From: Pseudobdellovibrionaceae bacterium
GTDB taxonomy: Bacteria; Bdellovibrionota; Bdellovibrionia; Bdellovibrionales; Bdellovibrionaceae
Direction of reading: 5' to 3'
Length of the DNA stretch: 64,000 nucleotides
Assembly: GCA_030158485.1 (NCBI GenBank)
Contig: JAOASS010000002.1
Location: 18,400-82,399, forward strand
This document shows, one piece after another, positions 1 through 8,384 of the stretch (within the stretch, counting starts at the first letter, position 1; each line of letters begins with the position of its first letter). Below the pieces are notes generated by a model that was not told the origin of the DNA, ran no database searches, and saw only the letters and a list, made by a program, of their open reading frames with translations. The position numbers were made by a program, and so were the translations under genes.

Positions 1-1
1 G

Positions 2-682
2 ACAGATATTGAATCGATAAGTCAGGATGAAAACGGACTTTTGTATATTTTAGGTTCTCAAAGTTTAAATAAAAATGGGAAAAACTTAAAGGAACGAAAT
101 CTTTTCTTACGTGCAGAAAGAATCGGACGAAATATTCAAGTATCAGATGCAATTGAGCTCCGCCCCCTTTTATTAAAAGCTTTATTAGACTCTTCTGAAA
201 GTGAGATTTTACTTTTGCGCAGCCAGCTAGAAGCTGGGCTTGATATTGAATCTCATTTTATATTCAGTGGGCAATTGTATTTAGGTTTTAAAAACCCTCA
301 AACTCAAGAGGGTCAAGCTTTGATCGTCAATATGGGTTCCGTCGACAATCTTTTTCTTCATCAAAGTTTGGAAAAAATAACGCTTAGTAAGCAGATCAAC
401 TTTTATGCATTATCAGGTCATCCTGATTTGCTTTCTGAAATTTTAAAAGTTGGAGACCTGTTGTTCCTGACAACGACATCCGAAGATTCAATTGGGCGCT
501 TGTGGAGCTACAATTTAAAAAGTGAAGAACTCAAGATCATCGAAAATTATGAAAACTTACGTCCCGAAGCAGTTGCCTATAACTCGTTTAAAAGTGAACT
601 CTTGATATTTTTTGATCAGGGAGATGAAGCCGCTTTATTTCAGCGAAGACTTATAAACCAAAAGGGCAAAATTGCGTTTTAA
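2..682 (+). CDS. DUF3616-like protein, C-terminal part (cut by window edge)
   Basis: The reading frame is open to the first base of the window, so the gene starts outside it and only its C-terminal ~226 residues are visible. The text DIESISQDENGLLYILGSQS followed by an NGKNLKERN stretch, and later LDIESHFIFSGQLYLGFKNP with QEGQALIV, matches the style of DUF3616 proteins, a predicted beta-propeller-like family with repeated 'DIEG..' and 'GFRNP..GRAL' signatures. The biochemical role of that family is unknown. The next gene is on the opposite strand, so this one ends its transcription unit. The family call rests on remembered motif style, not an alignment. Confidence 0.55.
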   Translation, partial: TDIESISQDENGLLYILGSQSLNKNGKNLKERNLFLRAERIGRNIQVSDAIELRPLLLKALLDSSESEILLLRSQLEAGLDIESHFIFSGQLYLGFKNPQTQEGQALIVNMGSVDNLFLHQSLEKITLSKQINFYALSGHPDLLSEILKVGDLLFLTTTSEDSIGRLWSYNLKSEELKIIENYENLRPEAVAYNSFKSELLIFFDQGDEAALFQRRLINQKGKIAF

Positions 683-738
683 GCCGTGTTAAGGGCTATT
701 GGGCTGTCTTTTTTATTCAAAATTGCAATCAAAGTATG

Positions 739-1857
739 TTAGATGATTCGACATTCCGCTTTTTCTGCGATAGTCGGCAGCGTCTTAAGCCAAACTAAAA
801 ATCCAGAGTAGTACAAAGTCATATTTTGTTTTTCAACTAAATTAAAAATCGGGTGGTTTTTGACTTCTTGGATGGCTTGGGCTGCTAATTTTTCAAACTG
901 ATGAATCAAGCCAACTTGTTGTCTAGCATTCAAACACTTAAAAGCTTGAACGATAGGGTTTTTATTTTTTTCCACTGATTTGCTTTTGAAGCCATTCCAA
1001 GGGTCAAAATCTGGAATCATAAAACTTCTAGACCGATCAAAATCATAGGGCACGAAAGTCAGTTGCTTTTCACTTTCGAAAAAAGCGACGACATTTTGTA
1101 AAGCTTGAGGATCTGTTTTGAAGTCATAATTTCCAAGAAGACTTTCAAATAAATTAAGCTGATTGACGACCATTTTGTTTTGAATGAGATCATTTAATTT
1201 TTTGAAGTCATCATCTTCAGAAGCTAACTTCAGGTCGATTCTTTTAGCTAAGTTGTTGTCTGGTTCAATAAAAAAGGCGAACCGAGTTTGAGTCTTTATT
1301 TTTTTTAAAGTATCGATATAAGTGATTTCGGCCATTCGGACTCCGAAACTTTGGTTTGTTAAATTTTGGTATAATTTATAAGCAAAGTATTCTTGGTGAA
1401 TTGCATTCGCACTGACTTTTAATTCATCGTCTTCTGGGTTTAAATTCGGATAGCGATCGCAATGAGTGACAAGTTTAATACCTTTAATATTTTTAAAATC
1501 GGAGTTATCAAGAGTCTTTTTGTCAGCTTTAGCAAAACTTAATTTGAGCGGAGGAAATTGACAGCTCATGGCGCGGTCATGGCCGCGCAATTTAAGTTGT
1601 ATATCAAGATAGACCTTTTGACCGACTGTCTGATGTAAAGTGAGTCGGCCCATGACCGGTTCCTTTTTTTCAAAACTTTTAGCGATGGAATCCATTGATT
1701 CCGGTCCTGGGCTCAGTTCTTTTCCGCCGAAAGGTGCTTCAATTGTGATTTTAAGAGTTTTTTCTTCAAAGAAAAGAATTTCGCGTCCCTTCGCCCGAGC
1801 TAAAGGAGTTGCAGCTAAGGAGCTTAAAAAAAGTAAGCTGATTGTCAAAATCTTCAT
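739..1857 (-). CDS. Secreted CotH-like protein
   Basis: This 372-residue protein begins with a clear Sec signal peptide (hydrophobic residues 3-17, cleavage probably after LARA). The mature part has LKLRGHDRAMSCQFPPLKLSF, then IKLVTHCDRY, and near residue 270 FVPYDFDRSRSF. This order (a 'GR.R...C..PPLKL.F' strand, a 'KLV.HC' strand and a 'PYDFD' loop) occurs in a family of exported proteins distantly related to the spore-coat kinase CotH. Whether it has kinase activity cannot be judged; the PYDFD aspartates would be candidate metal ligands. It is transcribed alone, divergently from mtgA. Cys residues in the mature part suggest a disulphide-forming periplasmic location. Confidence 0.5.
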   Translation of the reverse strand: MKILTISLLFLSSLAATPLARAKGREILFFEEKTLKITIEAPFGGKELSPGPESMDSIAKSFEKKEPVMGRLTLHQTVGQKVYLDIQLKLRGHDRAMSCQFPPLKLSFAKADKKTLDNSDFKNIKGIKLVTHCDRYPNLNPEDDELKVSANAIHQEYFAYKLYQNLTNQSFGVRMAEITYIDTLKKIKTQTRFAFFIEPDNNLAKRIDLKLASEDDDFKKLNDLIQNKMVVNQLNLFESLLGNYDFKTDPQALQNVVAFFESEKQLTFVPYDFDRSRSFMIPDFDPWNGFKSKSVEKNKNPIVQAFKCLNARQQVGLIHQFEKLAAQAIQEVKNHPIFNLVEKQNMTLYYSGFLVWLKTLPTIAEKAECRII

Positions 1858-1983
1858 TTAATTGCTCTTTTCTTTATAATGGCAGAGTCTTGAATAAAGC
1901 TCATGAGGCATCCTGCTATTATCTTTTCATAGCCGTTTAAAAGCGTCTAGACAAAAAGAAAGGTTTTTTGTAAGGATCATAAG

Positions 1984-2679
1984 ATGATTCGGTCTGTAAA
2001 ATCAGAACTCAGTTTATATCTTCGTATTCGAAAATTTATTTTTCGGTTTTTTCTCCTTTTTTTTGTTGGGAGCTTCATTCTGGCTTTTATTTTTAGATTT
2101 GTTCCCGTCCCAGTGACGCCGCTGATGCTCATTCGTACAACGAGTTCTTTATTTGATCAGAAATTCATTGGAATCGAAAAAAGTTGGGTTCCGCTAGAAC
2201 AAATTTCGCCTCATTTGCAAACCGCTGTTTTAAAAGCGGAAGACTATCAATTTTTTGAACATAATGGCTTTGATTACAACGCCATTCAAAAGGCTTATAA
2301 ACATAATCAAACTCATCCTCGAAAAAAAGGGGCCAGTACGATTTCACAACAAACAGCTAAAAATCTTTTTCTATGGCCTCACCGAAGTTGGCTGCGAAAA
2401 GGACTCGAAGCCTATTTCACTGTCTTAATTGAAGCAACTTGGTCAAAAAAACGTATTTTGGAAGTTTATTTGAACGTGATAGAACTAGGTCCTGGTCTTT
2501 ACGGCGCTGAAGCCGCTTCTCAAAAGTTTTTCAAAAGAAAAGCGAAATACTTAAATTCTTCACAAAGTGCACTGCTTGCGGCAGTGTTGCCGAATCCTCG
2601 TCGGTTTCGCGTTGATCGACCTTCAAACTATGTGTTAGCTCGCCAAAGAAGAATTTCGAATCGATCAGCCCCCAAATAA
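1984..2679 (+). CDS. mtgA: Monofunctional peptidoglycan glycosyltransferase MtgA
   Basis: A 231-residue protein, the usual length of MtgA. One membrane segment lies at about residues 18-38, followed by a GT51 domain that polymerises lipid II into glycan strands on the periplasmic face. Visible GT51 motifs are AEDYQFFEHNGFDY (motif 1, with the catalytic Glu), GASTISQQTAKNLFL (motif 2), then KKRILEVYLNVIELG (motif 3) and GLYGAEAASQKFF (motif 4). There is no transpeptidase domain, so it is the monofunctional type and not a class A PBP. A purine-rich site (GTAAGGATC) precedes the ATG. Its stop lies 4 bp from that of a convergent gene. Confidence 0.95.
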   Translation: MIRSVKSELSLYLRIRKFIFRFFLLFFVGSFILAFIFRFVPVPVTPLMLIRTTSSLFDQKFIGIEKSWVPLEQISPHLQTAVLKAEDYQFFEHNGFDYNAIQKAYKHNQTHPRKKGASTISQQTAKNLFLWPHRSWLRKGLEAYFTVLIEATWSKKRILEVYLNVIELGPGLYGAEAASQKFFKRKAKYLNSSQSALLAAVLPNPRRFRVDRPSNYVLARQRRISNRSAPK

Positions 2680-2683
2680 TGAT

Positions 2684-3157
2684 TTATCGACTCAATGCTT
2701 GGTTAATAAGATCTGTTTCTTTCCGACAAGTGTCCCAGTTACCAGTGGAGTCCCGACTGATTTCTTTTACTCCAGAAGTATTGATTAATATTCGAATGAT
2801 CTGAGCATCACCTGAACAAACGGCAAAAATTTTGGCCGAAGTTAAAGAAACGTTTCCAATTTTTGAATTGAGTAAAGCGCTCAGTGATCGACAAATGTCC
2901 CAATTGCCAGTGGAAATAGCCATTTTTTTATTTGTTCCTGTGTTCAAGTTTGTTGAATTCACAATAACTTGGGCATCACCAGTGCAAGTAAATGAAACTG
3001 AATAGGATTCTTCTGGGTCACGATCATGATTCCCATTTAAGCGAAATTCAAGTTCCCGAATCAATTCTAAGTTAGAAGCGCTTTCAAGACATTGGCGGCT
3101 GTTGGCAAAAGAAAGCGAAGATATCAGGAGCAAAATAGAAGTGAATTGAATTTTCAT
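2684..3157 (-). CDS. Secreted protein with two STGNWDxCR repeats
   Basis: 157 residues with a Sec signal peptide (MKIQFTSILLLISSLSFA). The second half consists of two imperfect tandem copies of a ~40-residue unit. Each copy starts with C-[TS]-G-D-A-Q-[VI]-I and ends with STGNWD-x-C-R followed by a short helix. Each unit therefore holds two cysteines that could pair in the periplasm or outside the cell. No known family was recognised. It is monocistronic, divergent from the carbonic anhydrase gene and convergent with mtgA. The regular duplication argues that it is a real gene despite the lack of a known relative. Confidence 0.75.
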   Translation of the reverse strand: MKIQFTSILLLISSLSFANSRQCLESASNLELIRELEFRLNGNHDRDPEESYSVSFTCTGDAQVIVNSTNLNTGTNKKMAISTGNWDICRSLSALLNSKIGNVSLTSAKIFAVCSGDAQIIRILINTSGVKEISRDSTGNWDTCRKETDLINQALSR

Positions 3158-3232
3158 ATAATTTCCTTTATTTACAATGGAGTTACATTGATAATTGCTT
3201 CATTTCTACTAAAAATGTGATAATGATCGTCT

Positions 3233-3898
3233 GTGAGCAAAGAAATATTAAAACTAATGGCGGGTTTCCGTCGTTTTCGTAGCAAATACTTTTCGGGCGA
3301 TGATGGCCTTTATAACCGGTTATCATCTTCCGGGCAGACTCCCAAAACTTTGATTATTGGTTGTAGTGATTCACGGGTAGATCCCGCGTTGATCTCATCT
3401 TCTTCTCCGGGTGAAATTTTTGTGGTTCGCAATGTGGCGAATTTGGTTCCCCCCTTTGAATCTGCCAATGGCTTCCACGGAGTGAGTGCGGCAATTGAAT
3501 TTGCAGTTGTAAATTTGAAAGTCGAAAATATTGTGATTTTAGGGCACCGTCAGTGTGGTGGTATTCGGGCTTTAGTTTCTGGTGGCACTCAAATGGAAAA
3601 AACAAGCTTTGTTGGACATTGGATGGAAATTGCAAGAACTGCAAAAGAACGGGTTTTGAAAAGATCAGCAGGTCTTGATTTTGAAGCGCAGTGTAAAGAG
3701 TGTGAAATGGAAGCAATCATCACGTCACTTGAGAACCTCAAAACCTTTCCCTTTGTGTTAGATGCCATTGGAACTCGTGATCTGAAGCTTTTTGGAATTT
3801 ATTTTGATCTTGAGCAAGGTCAACTTTTTGAGTTTGACCCCGCAATCAGTGGATTTAAACAACTCGAAATAGACAAAGCCGGGGACAAACTTCTTTAA
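3233..3898 (+). CDS. Beta-class carbonic anhydrase
   Basis: A 221-residue protein, the normal size for bacterial beta-carbonic anhydrases, which interconvert CO2 and bicarbonate in the cytoplasm. The zinc-site signatures are both present: CSDSRVDP near residue 44 (Cys ligand plus the Asp-Arg dyad) and LGHRQCGGIRAL near residue 103 (His and Cys ligands). The start codon is GTG; no in-frame ATG precedes the conserved region except Met9. It stands alone between a divergent secreted protein gene and a small secreted protein gene. E. coli names (can/cynT) are not assigned because orthology cannot be settled here. Confidence 0.93.
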   Translation: MSKEILKLMAGFRRFRSKYFSGDDGLYNRLSSSGQTPKTLIIGCSDSRVDPALISSSSPGEIFVVRNVANLVPPFESANGFHGVSAAIEFAVVNLKVENIVILGHRQCGGIRALVSGGTQMEKTSFVGHWMEIARTAKERVLKRSAGLDFEAQCKECEMEAIITSLENLKTFPFVLDAIGTRDLKLFGIYFDLEQGQLFEFDPAISGFKQLEIDKAGDKLL

Positions 3899-4012
3899 AA
3901 TTTTTTTAAAAATGGATTTATCTTTGTATTTGTTAAATAAGTTTGAGTTGACTGAGCCCCTTCATCGCAGATATCTCAGGTGTTCTTTAATTCTGAACTC
4001 AAGGGGTTTATC

Positions 4013-4297
4013 ATGATTAAAAATCTGTTTGTTATCGTTCTTGCCGTTTTTTTTACAATTAGTTTTCATTCTGTTTCTGTAGCCTCTCATGGTCACGGTC
4101 ACCATCATCACCGCCCTCGACCTCCTTCTTACCCATACCCGCAGCCTTATCAAGTGACTTGCTACACTCAAGGCCTAGGCAACGGAGCTGTTTTTTACGG
4201 GGTTGGTCCTGATGTTTATACGGCTCAACGTTGGGCTCTTTACGTTTGTCAGGCAAGTGGTCAGTATTGCCAATACTTAGGTTGCCGCAATTTCTAA
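4013..4297 (+). CDS. Small His/Pro-rich secreted protein
   Basis: 94 residues from the ATG preceded by AAGGGG; a longer upstream frame beginning at 3980 lacks such a site and would put a hydrophilic stretch before the signal peptide. The signal peptide ends around SVSVA, followed directly by the stretch SHGHGHHHHRPRPPSYPYPQ. The rest contains five cysteines (CYTQG..., YVCQASGQYCQYLGC) and aromatic residues. The His cluster right after the predicted cleavage site could bind metal, but this is inference. No family was recognised. Confidence 0.75.
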   Translation: MIKNLFVIVLAVFFTISFHSVSVASHGHGHHHHRPRPPSYPYPQPYQVTCYTQGLGNGAVFYGVGPDVYTAQRWALYVCQASGQYCQYLGCRNF

Positions 4298-4314
4298 TTT
4301 CCGCCATAATACTG

Positions 4315-4333
4315 CCTGGAATTTAAATTCAGG
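4315..4333. repeat. Short inverted repeat upstream of small membrane protein gene
   Basis: CCTG-G-AATT / AATT-CAGG forms a near-perfect inverted repeat (one unpaired G) between the His-rich protein gene and the next start codon. It could be a weak attenuator or operator; there is no T-run to support a strong terminator. Confidence 0.35.
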
Positions 4334-4344
4334 GAGTTCTCAAA

Positions 4345-4533
4345 ATGGACATTCTTTTGATTCTTATTTTTGTTCTTTTTGGGATAGGTTTATTCGCTTA
4401 TTTTTTTCTGATGATGTTCTATCCAGAATGGGTGGGCATCACAGGAAGTGAAACGAAAAAAGAACTTGAACAAGAAGCTTTAGAAATCGAAAAAAGAAAA
4501 TCATCGGAAAACGAATCTGAATTCAAGAATTAA
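4345..4533 (+). CDS. Small single-span membrane protein
   Basis: 62 residues: a hydrophobic segment at about residues 3-26 followed by a charged Glu/Lys-rich helical tail (KKELEQEALEIEKRKSSENE). GGGAG lies upstream of the ATG. It ends 13 bp before truC, so it is probably co-transcribed with truC and the DTW gene. The single span plus cytoplasmic acidic/basic tail suggests a membrane anchor or regulator, but no function can be assigned. Confidence 0.7.
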   Translation: MDILLILIFVLFGIGLFAYFFLMMFYPEWVGITGSETKKELEQEALEIEKRKSSENESEFKN

Positions 4534-4546
4534 GACATAAATTAAA

Positions 4547-5248
4547 ATGCAATTAGACATTCTATATCAGGATCAAGATTATATTGCGATTCATAAGCCT
4601 TCGGGGTTGCTAGTTCATCGAACTGATCTTGATTTAATGGAAATGAAAGCAACAGTTCAAATTATTCGTGATCAATTAAAAGCACAAGTTTATCCAGTTC
4701 ATAGGTTGGACCGTGCCACTTCAGGTGTTTTAGTTTTCGCCAGGTCATCGTTAGCGGCTCGACAGTTATCTCAAGCTTTTTTAGATCAAGCAGTTGAAAA
4801 AAAATATTGGGCGATTGTCAGGGGTCATTTAAAAGAAGAAATATTTTTAGATTATGCACTGCCAAAAGTATTTGCCCAAATGGGACAGCAAAAAAAACAG
4901 TCGGCCCAAACTTATTTTAAACCTTTGTCATTTGTCGAAATTCCATTTGCTGTTGATCGATACCCAACCAGTCGATACTCTTTGGTCGAAGTAAGACCCA
5001 TCACGGGAAGAAGTCATCAGATTCGAAGGCATCTGAAACATTTAAATCATCCCATTCTGGGTGATGTGAACTATGGACAGGGAAAACACAATTTATTTTT
5101 AAGACAAAAATTTAATATAACAAGACTTTTGCTAGCTTGTGTTCAAATTTCATTCACACATCCTCGGACAGGAGTTTTGACTCATGTTAAGTGTGACTTG
5201 GCGAATGATTTTAAACAGGCTCTTCAGCACCTTGGTTTTTCTTCATGA
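4547..5248 (+). CDS. truC: tRNA pseudouridine synthase, TruC-like
   Basis: A 233-residue RluA-superfamily enzyme. YPVHRLDRATSGVLVFARS (residues ~46-64) carries the catalytic Asp of the HRLD motif, and VRPITGRSHQIRRHLKHLNHPILGD is the C-terminal family signature. It lacks an N-terminal S4 domain. Length and the start LDILYQDQDYIAIHKPSGLLVHR fit TruC, which makes pseudouridine 65 in tRNAs; assignment to TruC over other RluA-type enzymes is by resemblance. It overlaps the following DTW gene by four bases (ATGA), indicating translational coupling of two predicted tRNA-modifying enzymes. Confidence 0.8.
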   Translation: MQLDILYQDQDYIAIHKPSGLLVHRTDLDLMEMKATVQIIRDQLKAQVYPVHRLDRATSGVLVFARSSLAARQLSQAFLDQAVEKKYWAIVRGHLKEEIFLDYALPKVFAQMGQQKKQSAQTYFKPLSFVEIPFAVDRYPTSRYSLVEVRPITGRSHQIRRHLKHLNHPILGDVNYGQGKHNLFLRQKFNITRLLLACVQISFTHPRTGVLTHVKCDLANDFKQALQHLGFSS

Positions 5249-5850
5249 TTCTGCAAAGAAAAAGAAAAACGAAAGATCCCTGTCCGGACTGTTTTCTTCA
5301 TAAAAAACTTTGTATTTGCTCTTTGATTCCAGATCTTGAGACCAAAACAAAAGTGGTCCTTATCATTCATGCTAAAGAACTAAAAAGGACAACCAATACG
5401 GGTCGTCTCGCTTTAAAATCTTTAAAGAATAGTGAAATGCGTATTCGGGGGCAATCAAAAGTAGCGTTGGATCTCAGCGATTTATTGGCCCCAAATTATC
5501 AAACGCTGTTATTTTATCCTTGTGATCAAGCTAGTGAATTAACAAAAGAGTACTTACAGTGTTTTTCAAAACCAATTCAACTTCTTGTCCCAGATGGAAA
5601 CTGGCGACAAGCCAGCAAAGTATCGATTCGGCATAAGGAACTTCAATTTGTTCCCAGAGTTATGATTTCAAAACCTAATTTAGCAAAAAGTCATTTAAGA
5701 GCGGAATCCTTTGAAGAAGGCATGTCAACGTTACAGGCCATTGCGGAAGCACTGAAGATAATTGAAAGCGAGGAAGTGTATTTAAAGCTGATGCAAGTTT
5801 ATCAAGCGAAGCTTGAAAATACTTTGAAAGGCCGAGGTCAATTTAATTGA
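5245..5850 (+). CDS. DTW-domain tRNA aminocarboxypropyltransferase-like protein
   Basis: A 201-residue DTW-domain protein. The N-terminus holds the zinc-binding pattern CPDC-x6-CIC, and the core has LFYPCDQASEL and LLVPDGNWRQASKV. The DTW family (TapT/YfiP in E. coli, DTWD1/2 in eukaryotes) transfers an aminocarboxypropyl group from SAM to uridine 47 of tRNA to give acp3U. The signature here reads D-G-N-W, with Asn where Thr is usual. Coupling to truC by ATGA overlap fits a shared role in tRNA T-arm/variable-loop modification. Its 3' end overlaps the convergent hflX by 13 bp. Confidence 0.83.
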   Translation: MILQRKRKTKDPCPDCFLHKKLCICSLIPDLETKTKVVLIIHAKELKRTTNTGRLALKSLKNSEMRIRGQSKVALDLSDLLAPNYQTLLFYPCDQASELTKEYLQCFSKPIQLLVPDGNWRQASKVSIRHKELQFVPRVMISKPNLAKSHLRAESFEEGMSTLQAIAEALKIIESEEVYLKLMQVYQAKLENTLKGRGQFN

Positions 5851-7235
5851 AAGCGACTTTTTAGTTTTTGAATATCTTCAGCTAGAGCTCGAACTTTTAA
5901 AGTGGTTCCATTTCCGTCATAAGTTTCCTCTAGAACTCGCATTTTAGACCGAATTTCCCCTATCGCGCCTTTATTTGTATAGGGTACGAAAATATTTTCT
6001 TCATTCATATCAGTTTCAAAATAACTCACAAGTGTACTTCTTAGATTGGCAACATCCTGGGGGCTTTTCGCTGAAAGAAATAGAGCATCTGGATATTCAA
6101 TTTGAAGTTCTGTTTTTTGTTCCGGGCTGAGTCTATCCACTTTATTTAAGACCAAAAGACTTTGAATTTCTTCTGCTCCCACCTCTTTTAAAACTGATTT
6201 GGTTACTGTAAGTTGAGATTTAAAAGTCGGGTCTGAAGAGTCGACAACATAAAGTAAAAGTGAAGCATTCAGGGCTTCATCAAGTGTTGATTTAAAAGAA
6301 GCGACCAAATCATGAGGCAGCTTTTTAATAAAACCAACAGTGTCTGATATCAGGATTTTAGGCCTTGTTTCGGGATCTAGAAGTCGAACAGTGGTGTCTA
6401 ATGTTGCAAAAAGTTTGTCTGCAACTAAAACTTCACTTCCGGTTAGAGCTCGCATTAAAGAAGATTTACCAGCGTTTGTGTAACCGACGAGTGCCACCGA
6501 TATTTCTTGGCCTCTTCGAGAGCGCCTGGTGTCATGTTCTTGTGCGATAGATGAAAGTTCTTGTTTGAGTTCTTTAATGCGATCTCTAATTTTTCTTTTA
6601 TCTAATTCTAAGCTGGTTTCACCGGCTCCCTTTCCACCGACGCCGCCGCCGCCTCGATCTTCGCCACCACCAGTTTCTCGAAGTCTGGGGGCCACATAAG
6701 TGAGTCTTGCAATTTCAACTTGCAGGCGAGCCGCACGAGTTCGAGCGTGTCGGCTGAAAATTTCAATAATAACCCCTGTGCGATCCAAAACAGTTACGCC
6801 TGTGGCGCTTTCAAGATTTCTTAACTGAGAAGGGGACAAGTCGCAGTCAAAAATAACAATATCCGCTTTTTCTTTTGGCTTTTTTTCAACCGCAGAATCA
6901 TCATCGGATTCATTTTCTTCATGCAGGGATTCTTCATCATTTTCTTTCGATTTATTTTGATCAAACTTTAAAGCCGCTTTGTGTTTTTTTTTGACAACCA
7001 TCGGCCCAACAACGCCTGTACCGTCAGTCCAAGAGGCTAATTCTTTTAATTTTCCATCACCTAAAACGGTTGCATGTCGTTCAGAATCACGCCGCTGCGA
7101 AGTCTGGCCGACAACATTGTAACCCAATGTTGTGACAAGTCTGGCCAATTCCGCCAGAGAACCTTCAAGTTCTGAATCTGAAACTTTAGGCAGTTGAACC
7201 CCGACTAAAAGGGCATTAAGTGGTTTTGTTTGCAT
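5838..7235 (-). CDS. hflX: Ribosome-associated GTPase HflX
   Basis: 465 residues. The N-terminal HflX domain includes QTSQRRDSERHATVLGDGK and DLSPSQLRNLE, with VTVLDRTGVIIEIFSRHA; this is followed by a helical linker with a Gly-rich loop (GGGEDRGGGGVGG) and a G domain with VALVGYTNAGKSSLMRAL (P-loop, near residue 250), ISDTVGFI (G3) and LNKVDRL (G4). HflX splits stalled or stressed ribosomes. An unusual Glu/Asp/Lys-rich insertion sits at about residues 90-127, inside the N-terminal domain. Its start lies within the 3' end of the upstream CvfB-like gene, so the two are co-transcribed. Confidence 0.95.
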   Translation of the reverse strand: MQTKPLNALLVGVQLPKVSDSELEGSLAELARLVTTLGYNVVGQTSQRRDSERHATVLGDGKLKELASWTDGTGVVGPMVVKKKHKAALKFDQNKSKENDEESLHEENESDDDSAVEKKPKEKADIVIFDCDLSPSQLRNLESATGVTVLDRTGVIIEIFSRHARTRAARLQVEIARLTYVAPRLRETGGGEDRGGGGVGGKGAGETSLELDKRKIRDRIKELKQELSSIAQEHDTRRSRRGQEISVALVGYTNAGKSSLMRALTGSEVLVADKLFATLDTTVRLLDPETRPKILISDTVGFIKKLPHDLVASFKSTLDEALNASLLLYVVDSSDPTFKSQLTVTKSVLKEVGAEEIQSLLVLNKVDRLSPEQKTELQIEYPDALFLSAKSPQDVANLRSTLVSYFETDMNEENIFVPYTNKGAIGEIRSKMRVLEETYDGNGTTLKVRALAEDIQKLKSRFQLN

Positions 7236-7893
7236 TTGATTTTACCAATCGAATTCCGTCTTCATCAAGAGTGATCAGCCGCTTTTTATAAAGTCCGCCC
7301 AAAGCTATTTTATACTTCTTTTTACTGACGCCAAAAAGATCATAAATTGTTTCAGCGGAAGTTTTGTTATTCAGTGGCAAGAAGCCACCGTGATTTTTAA
7401 GTTCTTCTAGAATTTGAGGCCCGATTTCGCCTTGTGCTGCTTTATGACCTGGTTTTTGAAGAATAAGATCGACTTTGCCATCGTCGCGAATTTTTTTAAT
7501 ATAGCCTTTTATCTTTTGTCCGTACTCGAGCACTTGAAATACTTCACTGTGGTAGAGAACTCCCCAGTTCTTATTATTAACTATGGCTTTAAAGCCTAAG
7601 TCAGTTTCGGCAGCAATCAATAAGTTCACTTCATCATTTTCTTTATAGGCTGCAGGTTGTTCGGAGATGTGTTGGTCTAAACGCATGGAAGCTGTGATTC
7701 TTTCAGCTTTATCTAAATAAATATAAACAATGACAAATTGTCCTGGTTGAATCGAACGAGTTTGTTCGCTAGGGGGTAAGAAGAGATCCTTTGGCAGGCC
7801 CCAATCAAGAAAAGCTCCGACTTCTTTTACGTCGACGATATTTAAGTATGCAAATTCACCAATCCAGGCTTCTGGTGTGTCCGTATTTTTCAC
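7216..7893 (-). CDS. CvfB-like S1 RNA-binding protein
   Basis: 225 residues from a GTG codon. It contains S1-like OB-fold segments (AYLNIVDVKEVGAFLDWGLPKDLFLP and LEYGQKIKGYIKKIRDDGKVDLIL) and a C-terminal winged-helix-like part (TIYDLFGVSKKKYKIALGGL), the arrangement of CvfB/YitL proteins. Those bind RNA and affect virulence-gene expression in staphylococci; the role here is unknown. It overlaps hflX by 20 bp and follows a secreted-protein gene by 5 bp, so three genes probably share one transcript. The pairing with HflX hints at translation- or RNA-linked work. Confidence 0.85.
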   Translation of the reverse strand: MKNTDTPEAWIGEFAYLNIVDVKEVGAFLDWGLPKDLFLPPSEQTRSIQPGQFVIVYIYLDKAERITASMRLDQHISEQPAAYKENDEVNLLIAAETDLGFKAIVNNKNWGVLYHSEVFQVLEYGQKIKGYIKKIRDDGKVDLILQKPGHKAAQGEIGPQILEELKNHGGFLPLNNKTSAETIYDLFGVSKKKYKIALGGLYKKRLITLDEDGIRLVKSNANKTT

Positions 7894-7898
7894 AGTGA

Positions 7899-8288
7899 TT
7901 ACTTCTTCAGTTCTTCTTTGGCTTCGGACATCGAGTTTTTAACTTCAATCCAGGCTTTTGTCAGCCCTGACTTTAATTTTGCCCAGGCTCGACCACTTGA
8001 GCTTTTCATGGCTGTTAAATCTTTTTCTAAATTTTTTTGTTCAATTTCAAGATTTTCAATTGTTTTGTCTTTTGATTTTCCGGCCTGATTTTTTAATTCT
8101 TTGATTTTTGCTTTCAAATTCGTGAGGTTTTTTTCCATTTCTTTTACAAAAGCTTCTTTTTGCTCTTTTGTGTAGTCGGCGGCCGCATCCGCCGTTTCGC
8201 CTGCTTTTTCTTTTACGTCAGTTGCTGTTGTTGCCGCAACACTGACTTGGGTTAAAGATAAAATGATCAGAAGTATAAAACGCTTCAT
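7899..8288 (-). CDS. Secreted coiled-coil protein
   Basis: 129 residues: a Sec signal peptide (cut probably after SVA), then an almost wholly helical Lys/Glu/Ala-rich domain with heptad-like spacing (EKNLTNLKAKIKELKNQ, then ENLEIEQKNLEKDLTAMK). The composition resembles sll1863-type stress proteins and other small periplasmic coiled-coil proteins; the resemblance is compositional only. It is the first gene of the unit leading into the CvfB-like gene and hflX. Confidence 0.7.
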   Translation of the reverse strand: MKRFILLIILSLTQVSVAATTATDVKEKAGETADAAADYTKEQKEAFVKEMEKNLTNLKAKIKELKNQAGKSKDKTIENLEIEQKNLEKDLTAMKSSSGRAWAKLKSGLTKAWIEVKNSMSEAKEELKK

Positions 8289-8384
8289 AAAATCTCCTAT
8301 TTTTAAATAAAGAATTGAAGTTTTTTATTCTTATGAGAGTCGCTGATCAGAGTCAATCAATCGCCATATTAAGGGGAGTTGATC

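Noticed and set aside
1640..1861. Plus-strand ORF opposite the CotH-like gene
   Set aside because: Entirely antisense to a gene with a signal peptide and family motifs; no ribosome site or recognisable protein.
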